This document shows, piece after piece, positions 54,101-64,000 of a stretch of DNA of 64,000 nt. Position 1 is the stretch's first letter, and each line of letters opens with the position of its first letter. Both the position numbers and the translations under genes were made by a program. The notes beneath the pieces are model-generated. The model did not search any database. It had not been told where the DNA came from and saw only the letters and a program-made list of their open reading frames with translations. Location of the stretch: positions 5,690,501 through 5,754,500 of the forward strand of contig OW051470.1 of assembly GCA_932521025.1 (NCBI GenBank). The letters run 5' to 3'. This stretch comes from Oscheius onirici (lineage: Eukaryota; Nematoda; Chromadorea; Rhabditida; Rhabditidae).

Positions 54101-57006
54101 TCTGAAAAGGAAGAAACTCACAATACAGATCTGTCCTAATTGTGAATGACACGAGTTGGTATTGTCACAGATTTCAATCTTTCCCACCACAAGGGAGTTG
54201 CTTCCGCTGCGACGAGGAGATCCGTCCGGACAATTTTCTGAATGTTTTCAAAGATGTAAAATAAGAAAATTGCTACCAGAATGAGTGTTATTGAGGAACA
54301 GTTCATCCGAGCCATCTTCACAGTCCCATGTTCCGTCACCAACTGATTCTCTGTCCACACAACGGACAGTTCCACAGCCGCATTCGAATTGAGAGGTTGT
54401 ACATTCTGAACATAAATCTGATCTTCAGGAATACTCACCTTCGTCGCTGCCATCAGGACAGTCGTTTTTTCCATTCTGGAACTTTTCCTTCGCAACACAT
54501 TCAGATCCGTCGTTACACGGAAATCCCGATTTTGGACAGGCTAAAAGAGATTCTCTTCGGACATTTGTGACCCCCTTTGGACCTCTTTGACTACTACCTG
54601 ATCATTGTTATGCATAATTGCGCCGCAGGAGTCAGACCCCCGAGAGAGCGAACCTATAACCCGCGTCGAGTAATATTGCCCTTCAAGGACAGAGAGAAAA
54701 AGCCTTCACTTTTTACGCAATGCTTCCGAGACACTCTCGATTTACGAGCTTGTCTTTTTTGAAGAATGGGAAAGGTTAGTCTCTTGGAGGAGACACATTT
54801 GGGTTAGGACGAATGTGTTCGAGAGCAAAAAGCTCACGTTCGTCGCTCCGATCTTGACAGTCTACGTGTCCGTCGTTGAACTTCTCGGGTGGTATGCAGG
54901 AGGAACGATCTCGACAAACAAAGTAGTAGGATGGACAGCCTGGAAACTGTATTTCTCATAGCCTCTTGTTTGTTTACCTTCATCAGTTCCAGAGTAACAG
55001 TCTATTTTTCCGTCATTTACTTGCTTTTTGGTCACACATTTGGGAGATCCGAATTGGCAGTCGAATTGCCAGGATAAACACACTGAAAACTGTCTCCTAT
55101 CCGTTTAATAATCGCAGTTCACGGTCACCGAAGACAATTTTCTCGTCAGCCCATGGCAACAGTCGCCTCAAGGTCTCTTTTCATTAGTACAGCCCCCTTC
55201 CGGAGACCCGGCTATCTGACCATCTGATTGATTGCGGTCAGTCGACTGGTTACCGACAAAAAGAGTAGCCAGCGGGCAGAAAGGGACGATCAAATACCGG
55301 TAGATGGCAGAGTGAGAGTCGAAAACTACTATTAAAGAAGAAAGGGACATCGGACTGAATATTTCGAAGATCTAGAGAACTTTGAACATGCAACACTTCG
55401 AGGTAAGCACTCTAACTAATGACTTTTGAGTAAAGAGTAGTGAAAATATTTTGGTACAAAAAAACTAAAAAGTGTAATTAATATTTAGATTTTACTGTTG
55501 TTAGTCGATAGTGAAAGAACATATCAGTTCCCTCGAGACTCTTCTACTATTCGTGAAATCCCACGAGTTGTGACATCCAGCCAGGTTACTGCCATTGTGA
55601 AAGGGAGTCCTCTCGAAGGGCTCATTTACATTCGACTGACAATAGCTCCCACAAAGACTGTTTGTCTAGTCCGATTGGGAAGTGGTCGACTCCCAAATCC
55701 GTTGGTCATCTCCTTTCAGACCTTGAGGTACCTTATCTCATTAGCATAAAGTGTGGGAAAGAACAACTGACACGCACCTGGAAGGACATATGGAAAATCA
55801 ATGGAGATGAATCGTCGGGACTCGAAAAAGTCAAGGTTTGGTTGAAAGAAGACAAGGGCATAATTGAAAGATCGCTAGAGTCTCGCCCGTACTGTCTCGA
55901 CAAGAGCTGTACATCGTGTTGCGGCCTGATGACGTTTTCGTTGGATTGTTATCCCTGTTGTTTATCAAAGGTAACAAAAGGTTTTATTCTTCGCAAGAAG
56001 TGATGAAATTGAATTTTTGGCTTCGCCATGGTGGGGTTACCATCATGGCAACATTCCTCTACCCGCAAACTTTTCAACCTAAACTTTTTGTGGGAGATTG
56101 TAGTCAGTCTGGCTGTATTAGCCGGCTGCCATAGCCATCTAATTGGTCCTCCAGACGCAACTCGAGTGTACGATCCGGTGCCCGTTGCGCAATACCTTGT
56201 AGCTCGAGTGAACTAGTCACAGCTGGTCGTGTCAAAAAAAGACATCTCGTACGGCTCATTGACCAGCGTGGCCATGCAGGAAGAAGCCAAGGCTGCGAGT
56301 TCATCCCCAATTCCAACTGGCGGACTATTCAAAAGGAGACGTGACCCTGTTGGTCAATTAGTCCCACATCGGCAGTCTTTCTTGAAGGTTACTCGTCGCT
56401 AATTATCTCTCGCCTGGGTCAAACTCGATTACCTAAACAGATGATTTACACATCGAGAACACGTTCCCTATGCAAACATTTTACTCGTTTTTTTTGTAAG
56501 GGATATCGAAGGGAGAGAGGACAGGCTGTACTCAATGGTGCAACACACGCGTCCCTCTCTCTACCAGTTTGCGAGAAACACACCGAAAGTTTCCCGGGAT
56601 AAACAATTGAAACAACAGCTATACTAGGTGACTCATTGTCAGATGGCTATGGGCATCACTAGATGATAGAGATCTTTCCGGGCGAACTTTGGATTCCTTG
56701 AAGAGGACTGTATGTGCAAACAAATTGCCAAAATTAGGCTAGCCAAACAGGAAGAGGAAAATATTAAACTCAATAAAAGAAAAATATTCAGCAGTCGGAA
56801 TAAGACTCACCTTCGTCAGAGCCGTCATTGCAGTCCTCAGATCCATCCTGCCATCGCAGCAATGAAATACATTGACTGCCTCGGGCACAGCGAAATTCTT
56901 CTTTGGTACAGTTGGCCGTTAAAACGACAGGAGTTAATATAATTAGCAATAATAATAAATATAGTAACATGACATCATGGGGCGTCCTTTTCAGGCGTAC
57001 CCTCAT
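39186..57006 (-). CDS. mua-3: MUA-3-type transmembrane matrix receptor
   Basis: About 17.8 kb; my rough exon sum gives near 3,600-3,700 residues. Order: signal peptide and first LDL-A (57006-56811); LDL-A 2-5 (about 55083-54260); a linker (53980-53600); EGF modules 1-17 (to about 48080). Then the vWA domain (about 48040-47470, MIDAS DGSGSIGS); EGFs 18-46; two SEA-type regions (about 42530-42230 and 42080-41650) with an EGF between; more EGFs; a membrane span (about 39940-39870); and a Ser/Ala/Gly-rich cytoplasmic tail. I count about 52 EGFs, many with DxSPxxxxPGRxC. C. elegans MUA-3, as I recall it (5 LDL-A, about 52 EGF, vWA, 2 SEA), has this plan and anchors epidermis to cuticle at fibrous organelles. 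Introns after the vWA are about 40 bases except 40046-40968; several 5' introns reach 0.3-1.7 kb. Confidence 0.93.
40166..40870. repeat. Diverged direct repeats inside the last mua-3 intron
   Basis: Two blocks of about 200-270 bases, ending near 40440 and 40870, share CCTGTCA(T/C)GACTTGT, TTTGCGCACA, CTCCTTATCCTCAATTAGAG and an (AC)n run followed by AGAGAC. A third partial block, with CTTCCAGGGCTAAAG, begins at about 40441. They explain why this intron is 923 bases. Element type is unknown. Confidence 0.65.
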
Positions 57007-57070
57007 GCGTCGACTGTCCGTGAAAAGGGGCGGAGCGACAGCCGACTGTACGAGATATCATAAGGACAGT

Positions 57071-60000
57071 TTATTTGTGCAATCGGAAAGAAACGATACT
57101 GAAGAAAGACTCTAGAGATCTCGTCATCGATTCTACAGTAACCGGGTCACCATCTTCGGTAGCTGATAATTTTGTGTGATAGACTTTTCTGTATTTTAGG
57201 GAGAGACTCTTATGCAGAGAGGAAAAGTCGAGATCGTCTTGATTACAGTTTTCGCCAAGGGATTCTTCGAAGGCTACTCTTCTAAGAACAAGGACATCAA
57301 TAGAAGTGGAAATTGGCCTCCAAGTGACGAGCTGTATCCTACATGGCCATTCTACTGCAAACGGAATCTTCGGCTCCGAGGTCGGAGAAAGGAACGTGAT
57401 TGGAGGATAGAGCAGTGAGGCTAGTGATGTTTCTCCTTTTGGACTATGATAAGAATTGGAAAAGGCTGATTGAGGAGCTTGATCTCTTGATTCGAAGAGG
57501 ATACGGTATCGGAGAACGGAGGTGTGGTTCTGAATAGAATTAGAGTCTAGAAAAAAAGAACTAACATCAAAAGAGTCCTCAAATTCCAATCCCTTTCCAT
57601 CATTGTTCGATACATGTCTGTCCATCAGCACCCCCAATTCTCCAGATCTGAAAACATTCCATTTTCGATTAAACTCTTCTAACCTTTCAGACCAAGCTCC
57701 CGTGGGCTGTCCCGTCAAAACAGTCATGCGCATATTGTCGTCTTGAACAAAAACCGAAGTGGCCACTGGATAGACATTTGCTTCGATCTTCATGCTTTCA
57801 TTGATGAACGACCTAAGATTCAACCTTGTTACAAACTTTTCTAAAACTTGCGGTAGATGGCTTCTTTCAATGTGGTACAGTCCATTTACATCCGTGTGGA
57901 ATGTAGTATGGTTTATGTTCGTTTTGAACACGAGAATAGTCGTACCAGCTTCCAGACCGGTCGTGATCTTGAGGTCAATTTCGTTGTCAGGAAGACATGT
58001 TGCAGTCTAAAGTCTGCTTGGATTTTGAAGTGAAAATTTACCATTGAGAGTAGTGGGTTAGTATTTTCGTAAAAAGTTCTTCTAAAGAAGAGCGGACCTG
58101 CTTCGTCTAAAAAACTGGGCAACTTTATTTCTCGCTGTGTATTCGAGTTCAATTCCATAATATAGGCTCCGCCATAATCCTCGTAATTGATCATTGAAAT
58201 GGCGAGTGGAATTTCGACAGAATTGACAAGAAAGCTCTGGAACATTCTGTGAGACGGCTTAAACAACTCTTACCTTAATGGAGCCATTTGAATCGAACTC
58301 GAAACAGGAGGGCTTCGGTTTTGGATACAAAGTTGTCACTTTTGGAGAAACGACGAAGTTGGTGATTGACAATGGTTCAACTTCGGCCACAAACTCTGCC
58401 TACAAACAATACTTTCTCGAATAAAAGAACTGAACTTACCAAATAAAACAGACCCATCTGTTTTATTTGAACTGTACACTCCTTTCCTTCGACTGTTTGA
58501 ATATCGATGGGTTTGTCCACCAAAAGTTCCAGAAGGTGATGAGATTTCTTCGTGTTCGAGGAGAAGATTCGAAGCTGCATACTGTTAACATGTCTAGTTT
58601 TTGAAGAAGTTACGACAAACATTTGATCGACTTGTAAGAGATAAGGATTCGAAGAGGACGACTCATGTGTCAGCAAACTGTGAGAGGAGGAAATGGTAGG
58701 AAGGAAATGTAAATTGAAGATTGAAAAGGCCTTTTCCATTCTATAAATAATATTCAACAATTGTGAAGTCTCACCTCAATTCGTAGTCTTCCATTACGGG
58801 TTGTTTGGATGTGCCTGTGATTCCGTCGTGATGTTGGAACAGCAAGAGTTGTCTCTTCGCTTCCTTCAGATGTTCAAACTTACTCTCCGTTTGGTTCAAA
58901 AACACTGCGACCAAATCCCAACTTCTCAACACGTTCTGTCAAAATTTGTATGTGAACTGGGAAAAAACAAACCTGTAACCGTCTTTCCATAGATTTATGA
59001 TAGGCTCGATGAACGAAGTAGCCAGTCCACCAAGGCATGGGATTGTCTTTGCCCTGGGTATAGGGAAAGAAGTCTCCCCTTAAGGTCGGTACCTTCTGCT
59101 TCCCAATAGCGTTGAAAAATTCAGAGACGGTCGAGAATCTGATCTATTTCAGCATTTAATGTTTAGCTAGATTTGTTACCTCGGCGCCCAGGTCTGGCCT
59201 TTGCTTCAGATACAATTGAATTTGTGAAAATCCATTAAAAGTCTGTTTGAAATCGTCAGGATCCGCAAAGAAAAAATCGTCTCCAATTGGTACGAGAATA
59301 TCTTCCGTGCCGTAGTAGTTCTGTACTTTTCTCATCTGTTCCACAAATTTGGTAGATCTAAACTTTCGGGATGAAAATGAAATAGAGCCTACAATTTCTT
59401 TAGATCTGCAAGACTCATCGAGTTGATTTGAGCTCCTTCCATACAGGGGACAAACCTGTGGGCAGAAGGTCCTACGTGAAAGCATTGACAGATCTGAAAG
59501 TAGAGTCGTCAAATATTATTAAATAAACTCACACGTGTGTCTGGACAGTTGTCTTCAGTCGTGTAAACGTGATGAGGCAGAGAATTTACATGTGGACCAT
59601 CGAAACTCTGAGAAGAAGGAATAATTTGATGTCTTTGGTGTCTTACCTCCGAATACTTTCCGACCCATTTCCATCGCAAGAATTGTCGTTCCCTCAACGT
59701 CTCCTTCAAATGATGGTGGAATCTCCCAATGACCATCGAGTCAACTCCGGCCAAATGCCAAAGTTCAGGCATCATACTCCCATGACCAAAGGGATCAACA
59801 GACCACGATGTGTTCGGTGTTACTCCAAAAATATCCTTGACAAAAGAGTGTCCTTCAATCAGATTCTCAACAGCTGCATAGTGAGTCGGACATGCTTCAT
59901 CAATCATCACCCAGGTTCCCGAAGAAATTTCCAGACGACCTTTTCCAACAAGACTGAGAGTTTTTCTTTTATATTTCCAACTCTCTTACCCTTTGATGTT

Positions 60001-60593
60001 CCTCTTCTCCTGATCAGAGGCATCTTTCCACCACCTTTCGAGATACGACACCTCGGACCAAATAAAGCGTGAAGTCGGATGTTTGACCAGAAATGCCACA
60101 GCATTGGAAATAATTTTCTGGACAGAATTCTGGTAGTATTCTTCGAATGTTTTGAGCCAACCTGGATGGGTAGAGTGCCTTCTTATGACACCTACCTGGA
60201 TCTACGTGTGAATGAAAGACAATATGAATCCTCAACTGTGTCCGTTTCCGTTTTTTCCGATCGGTGTTGAACAATATTCCGTGGCCATTCACGTCAACAT
60301 CGGCATCTTGTAGGCTCGGGTATGTAAAGTTTTGATTTCGTCTCGGAACAGTAGTATTCAGGAATTCGGTCCGAGTTGTTTCATTGGATTCTTCCGCTTT
60401 TGCTGGTTCTCTCTCTAGATGAGAATGCTCCAGTTCGAGATTACTGTTCGTCCGATGTCGAAGAGCTACCACGGTATATTGAATCTAAACGAATATTTTC
60501 AGAAGAGTAGAAACTTACCATTTGAGGTGCCAAGATGAGGAAAATGATCATCTGGACACCTATGATGACCAGAACAAGGCGTTTGTGCTTCAT
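57071..60593 (-). CDS. Golgi alpha-mannosidase II-like glycoside hydrolase (GH38)
   Basis: A type II membrane enzyme: Lys-rich N-terminus then signal anchor VLVIIGVQMIIFLILA (about residues 6-21), stem with several Asn-X-Ser/Thr sites, then the GH38 domain. Motifs: FHSHVDPGWLKTF (zinc ligands His and Asp; usual HSHNDPGW with Val for Asn), SSGTWVMIDEACPTHYAAVE, SWSVDPFGHGSMMPEL (nucleophile Asp), VPIGDDFFFADPDDF, and DFFPYTQGKDNPMPWWTGYF. The first exons are 60593-60519, 60484-60196, 60161-59990, 59953-59647 and 59607-59533; later ones were not all fixed. It trims mannose during N-glycan maturation. The stop at 57071 lies 64 bases before the mua-3 start on the same strand. It could be an AMAN-2 or AMAN-3 type enzyme. 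Confidence 0.9.
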
Positions 60594-60827
60594 CGGTACT
60601 CTGAAAACAAAATTAACGTTGTAACGAATGAGAGTTTTGGAAAAGTTGAAGTAGAGAGCACTCGATTCTTTCTGTTTATTCAGATGGTCGAGCACGGGAT
60701 GATACTAGGCAGAGAAGTGACTCCAACCACACGCAAAAGTCTGAACAAAACCCTTTCAAAATTGCTAATGAATGGGATAGACTTTGAAGACGTCCAATTT
60801 CTATTTGATAAAATACGAACTGGCTGT

Positions 60828-60915
60828 TGTTTAAACTGTTTATTCGGCTATTGATGCATTTCGCATGACCGGATAACACCCGAAGAGTCGTGGTCTTGGA
60901 GTGATGGCTACGAAC
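60828..60915 (-). repeat. Diverged fragment of the SINE 3' end
   Basis: ACTGTTTATTCGG, CGAAGAGT and GGTCTTGGAGTGATG match the tail-side of the two young SINE copies, with divergence between. It is an older, heavily truncated copy lying between the mannosidase gene and the small gene upstream. Confidence 0.6.
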
Positions 60916-61149
60916 TGGATACGGAAATGAAAAATCTATGTGTCTAGCTCTGGTCAAATAATGACTACTCATTATAATCCATGATGATCCGTCGGCAAGC
61001 CAGCGGCAAAGTCGTTTTGTTCTAGCCATCGACGAAACGTGAAAAAAACAACATTGGAATGCTCGAGCAGGTTTATAGTTACAGTACTATTTACAAACTA
61101 TGTACAGTGTTGCTCACAACACAACTTAATCGTGACGTCCGCCACTGCC

Positions 61150-61390
61150 TCAAACGTCTTCGTCGAGTTGGTCATTACGACGTTGAGGATCTTGAACAGA
61201 TTCGGGCATTCTCCTCTGAAAATAATTATGATTAAAAGATTTTCAAAGTACCAACCGTTCCCTTCTGAGCTGGCTGGCAACATTGCTCCATGAAGCGGTT
61301 GACGTCTACCTCATACCATTGGCAGTCATCTTCCTTGGGATGCTGCAGCATTTGATGAAGATTTTTGAACTGGCGCTGTTGAAACGACAT
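61150..61390 (-). CDS. Very small protein of unknown function
   Basis: Two exons (61390-61256, 61215-61150) joined in phase by a 40-base intron give 66 residues. ATG follows TTTTCAG by three bases. The sequence is polar (QQRQFKNLHQMLQHPKED), has a CC pair and an acidic/basic tail. There is no signal or membrane segment. Regular splicing and a trans-splice-like acceptor argue that it is real. It lies upstream of the mannosidase gene on the same strand, 556 bases away. Confidence 0.6.
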
Positions 61391-61961
61391 TTTCTGAAAA
61401 GTATCGGTTCTGAACGCAGAAAAGAAGATGCTAGATGGAAACACGGAAGAGAATTGGGCTGAATGTTGACCACGAAGGAAGGGGTGGTGCCACACGAGTA
61501 AACACACGGAAACACGTGATAAACAGGGCTGTTTTTAGCTGGAAGAGGGTTTTTGCACACTATCAATAGACACAAAAGAACACTTTGCTCGAATCTTAAA
61601 TTAGACAAAAGTTTTAGAATCTCACTGAATATATAGGCCGGGCCACGGTACTTCTTTTCTGTTTCTTTTCCTAACGAACGAACTTCGTTGAACATAGTGT
61701 TCATTTCCATATTTGAATTTCCCAAAAGCATGCTGCCGACTTGTCGAGACTTGTCGAAACTAAACTCGAAAAAGCGAAAGTAGTGCAGAACTATTCTAGC
61801 TGCCAGTCGTCTGCTGTGCTGTTGTCTACCCGTTCTCTTCTACCAGGTCAGGTGTTTCTACTTTTTACTTTTTGACAGTACACTAGACACTGACAGTTGA
61901 CATTGCGAACAAATGCGAATTGATTCTTGCGTTATTTTAGAAAGGACAATGTGACAGTCAG
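61391..61961. other. Upstream region of the small gene
   Basis: AT-rich; no second gene recognised. Overlapping minus-strand open frames here have no motifs. Confidence 0.35.
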
Positions 61962-62062
61962 TTGTGAATCCGCCACAACTGACAGCCTTCGAAAGACGGC
62001 ATCGTGCTCGGTTTTCCCCGGTTCCTTGAGCAGCTCCTTGAATTTGGTATAGTTCTTGGAGA
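61962..62062. repeat. Dispersed repeat family B, copy 2
   Basis: Shares GTGAATCCGCCACAA and TTTGGTATAGTTCTTGG with 8926-9060, in the same order, and weaker identity between. Confidence 0.6.
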
Positions 62063-62419
62063 CTCTCGGAACATAGGGGAAGACTGATAGTTCTCTCTCG
62101 CGTTAAAAATACTGACAGTCTTACAGCCGTTTCGTAGAATACTTTCCTTCGTTTTTTTTTCTCGCTCTTTCTTTTGCTTTCAGCAATCGATCTAAATTGG
62201 AAATAACGAGCCTTTCACTTGAACTGTGCTGCTCAATTGCGAACGACTGTTTTTCTAACCAGAGCGTAATCATTCTGCGAGGTTAGACTGGCTTATGCAT
62301 ATTCTTGATACCAACTTTCCAGAGCAGTTCTCCGGCGATCACGATGATCTTTCAGGAAGGTGTAACAGGAGAATTCTGAATACTCAATTGGAGTCTGTAC
62401 AATAACCTCAATTTGTCCG

Positions 62420-62842
62420 ATGCCAGAGACGCACAGAGCGTTGCCAGAAGCCATGAATTGTGTCGAAAAAGCGGCTGCCTGTGTCGCTGCGACAAGAGAT
62501 CTGTGGAGAATCGCGAACTCACAATGGAACCGAAAACTGCAACGAATTCATAGAAAGACGAGTTTGGAATGGAACGATGCTGCCGTACTCGAACTGGATT
62601 CGGTGAGTCTGACTTTTTTCGAGCTGAGGCGTAAAAGCCCTGTATGCTACACATCCCTTTTGTTGTTCAAACCTTCAAAATCCATATTGCCGACTATAGT
62701 TCCAATGGTAGTTCCGTACTCTTTTTCTGTTCACAGGTTTTTCAAGTCGCAGTTCCCCCGTGCATGGATAGTGGATAATCCTTTACATGTCAAAGCTCGT
62801 GGGAAAATCGGGCATGACAAGACCTATTTGAGTACATCTTAG
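62420..62842 (+). CDS. Possible protein-coding frame, unrecognised
   Basis: An uninterrupted 140-codon frame. The first 60 residues and the last 35 (FFKSQFPRAWIVDNPLHVKA) look protein-like. The middle contains a good donor (GTGAGT at about 62600) and acceptor (TTCTGTTCACAG at about 62737), but joining these changes frame. It is either one exon or an unresolved two-exon gene. No family recognised. Confidence 0.3.
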   Translation: MPETHRALPEAMNCVEKAAACVAATRDLWRIANSQWNRKLQRIHRKTSLEWNDAAVLELDSVSLTFFELRRKSPVCYTSLLLFKPSKSILPTIVPMVVPYSFSVHRFFKSQFPRAWIVDNPLHVKARGKIGHDKTYLSTS

Positions 62843-63362
62843 ATTTGTTTAGCTAGCCTTTCTTTCTTGAATAGTCCAAAATATAGCAGGGGACAAACGG
62901 GCAAGATTAGAGGAACAAACACAGGAACCTAATTGACCTAGAGAGGGATCAGATACAAGCTGTTATCTTTTTTTAAACAGACAAAACTAATTCACTTAGC
63001 CCCGAAGGGGGCGTACCTCAACTTGTATCAGAAACATCTGCCTTCGAATGCATTCATTAACTGTTATTTATTAGAAAATTAGCCGCCTTCTGGCAGAGAC
63101 AATAACCATTTAAATCTCACACCCAATGAAAATTGAGTACAATGATGGTGTTTTGTTGAAGCGATGTGAAGGAAACGAGACTTTTTGAGACGACTCTCAT
63201 GAGAGTGAGCCTTTTCTGGAAAACTTCCCAGTTCTGGGAAATTTTACAACCCTCTGTATTCAATCATTGGACTCATATTCAAACCATGAATCTATGTACA
63301 TTTTCCACATTCAATTACTCTGAGATCTTTTCAGCTGTTCAATCTACAATCATTCAATTCCC
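62843..63362. other. Upstream region of the receptor gene
   Basis: AT-rich. It contains a short hairpin (GCCCCGAAGGGGGC near 63000) enclosed by GATACAAG (about 62950-62957) and CTTGTATC (about 63022-63029), an inverted pair. No gene is seen. Confidence 0.4.
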
Positions 63363-63772
63363 ATGAATGTCTCTCCACCCGTCTTTCCCTATGGCCATCT
63401 CCCTGTTATGATATTTGCGTGGACCTCTTTCATCATCTATCTCAATCTTGTCGTAGCTCTTTCGAGGAAGAAGAACAGATCCTTACTGACCAAATCTCCA
63501 GTCTACATCATTCTCCTTTTCGGAGTAAGACACGTTTTTCCTATATTGTCTTTCAGTCAATTGGCGATGTTTGTATGTTCTTTCACACCGAGATTCTCAT
63601 GCGTCCCAGAAAGTACCGTTTCTTCAATCTCTTCAATGAAATAACTCCCGTCTCGGTCGCTTATATCTCCTACTTTACTTTATCCTGGTTTCGCTTAGTC
63701 ATGCTACTGAACTACCTTCCATTGGCCATCAATAGATTCACAGCCTTCACTGCTCCAGTGCTGTATAAAAAG
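63363..63772 (+). CDS. 7TM chemoreceptor-like gene, 5' part
   Basis: Exons 63363-63524 and 63557-63772, with a 32-base intron, both in phase. About 126 residues carry three hydrophobic helices: FAWTSFIIYLNLVVAL, VYIILLFGSIGDVCMFF and VSVAYISYFTLSWFRLVML. After helix 3 comes INRFTAFTAP...LYKK, the position of the DRY-like motif in worm serpentine receptors. A GT donor follows at 63773, but no exon with further helices is visible in the last 230 bases. The gene either continues past the window or is truncated. Confidence 0.65.
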
Positions 63773-64000
63773 GTTCGAGGCCGACTGTTTTTATTCACTC
63801 AATTCGAATTCCACCTGCTTCACGAGAATGACCAAAAATAGATGTTAGAAAAAAGAGCAAGTAGGAGGAACTAGATGAATAACCGTGTTTCCATACATAG
63901 ATTTATAAAATACGTCTGAGCTTTCTTTGACACATCTCAGAAACACCTGTTACAATTTCTTACACAAGGTTTGGGCTAGAATCAGATAATCTATCTCACT
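63773..64000. other. End of window after the receptor exons
   Basis: No further membrane helix is encoded. A read-through stop occurs at 63839. Confidence 0.35.

Noticed and set aside
61306-61731. Minus-strand 141-codon frame
   Set aside because: It overlaps the first exon of the better supported 61390 gene in another frame and has no motifs.

Overview
This window looks like nematode nuclear DNA. Nearly all genes are cut into many exons by introns of about 34-47 bases. Most start codons sit 0-11 bases after a splice-acceptor-like TTTCAG or TTTTAG, as expected for spliced-leader trans-splicing. The gene content fits too: a MUA-3-type matrix receptor (5 LDL-A modules, about 52 EGF modules, one vWA, two SEA-type regions, one membrane span), an astacin with an ShK tail, a SET-17/PRDM9-type methyltransferase and a chemoreceptor-like 7TM fragment. 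I cannot name the species. No rRNA, tRNA gene or CRISPR array was seen.

Layout. 1-2000: two divergent protein-kinase-like genes, tail to tail. 2500-3100: a near-perfect 220-base foldback repeat. 3100-6760: no recognisable gene. 6765-8253: a C2H2 zinc-finger gene. 8254-11924: non-coding with two repeats, one a 5'-truncated tRNA-derived SINE with a 12-base target duplication. 11925-14611: adipose triglyceride lipase (atgl-1). 15169-16817: astacin with two possible C-termini. 16926-18340 (minus): a PIH1-domain protein with a 402-base hAT-like MITE in one intron and a 24-base intron. 18775-24343 (plus): a close-packed, operon-like set, RPRD1 / DRG1 / TM2D2 / AP-2 mu, with a SINE in the last RPRD1 intron and a 25-base intron. 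24572-28794 (minus): mitochondrial ribosomal protein L18, a one-pass membrane protein and an R3H-domain RNA-binding protein. 30619-35062: ufc-1 (minus), set-17 (plus), a small conserved-looking protein (minus) and PPME1 (plus). 37663-38562: an unrecognised gene, 5' end unknown. 39186-57006 (minus): mua-3, about 17.8 kb. 57071-60593 (minus): Golgi alpha-mannosidase II-like, only 64 bases upstream of mua-3. 61150-61390: a tiny gene. 63363 onward: the start of a 7TM receptor.

Most genes are housekeeping or membrane-traffic genes: transcription (RPRD1), translation (DRG1, L18), endocytosis (AP-2 mu), UFMylation (UFC1), PP2A demethylation (PPME1) and chaperone-complex assembly (PIH1). mua-3 attaches epidermis to cuticle, and its upstream neighbour trims N-glycans, possibly including those of MUA-3. 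The less ordinary content lies in genome architecture: spliced introns of 24-25 bases, transposons that have enlarged otherwise tiny introns, a young SINE family, a foldback element, and an operon-like cluster.

Exon boundaries were read by eye from GT/AG signals and checked for reading phase by hand. Family names come from recognised motifs, not from a database search.
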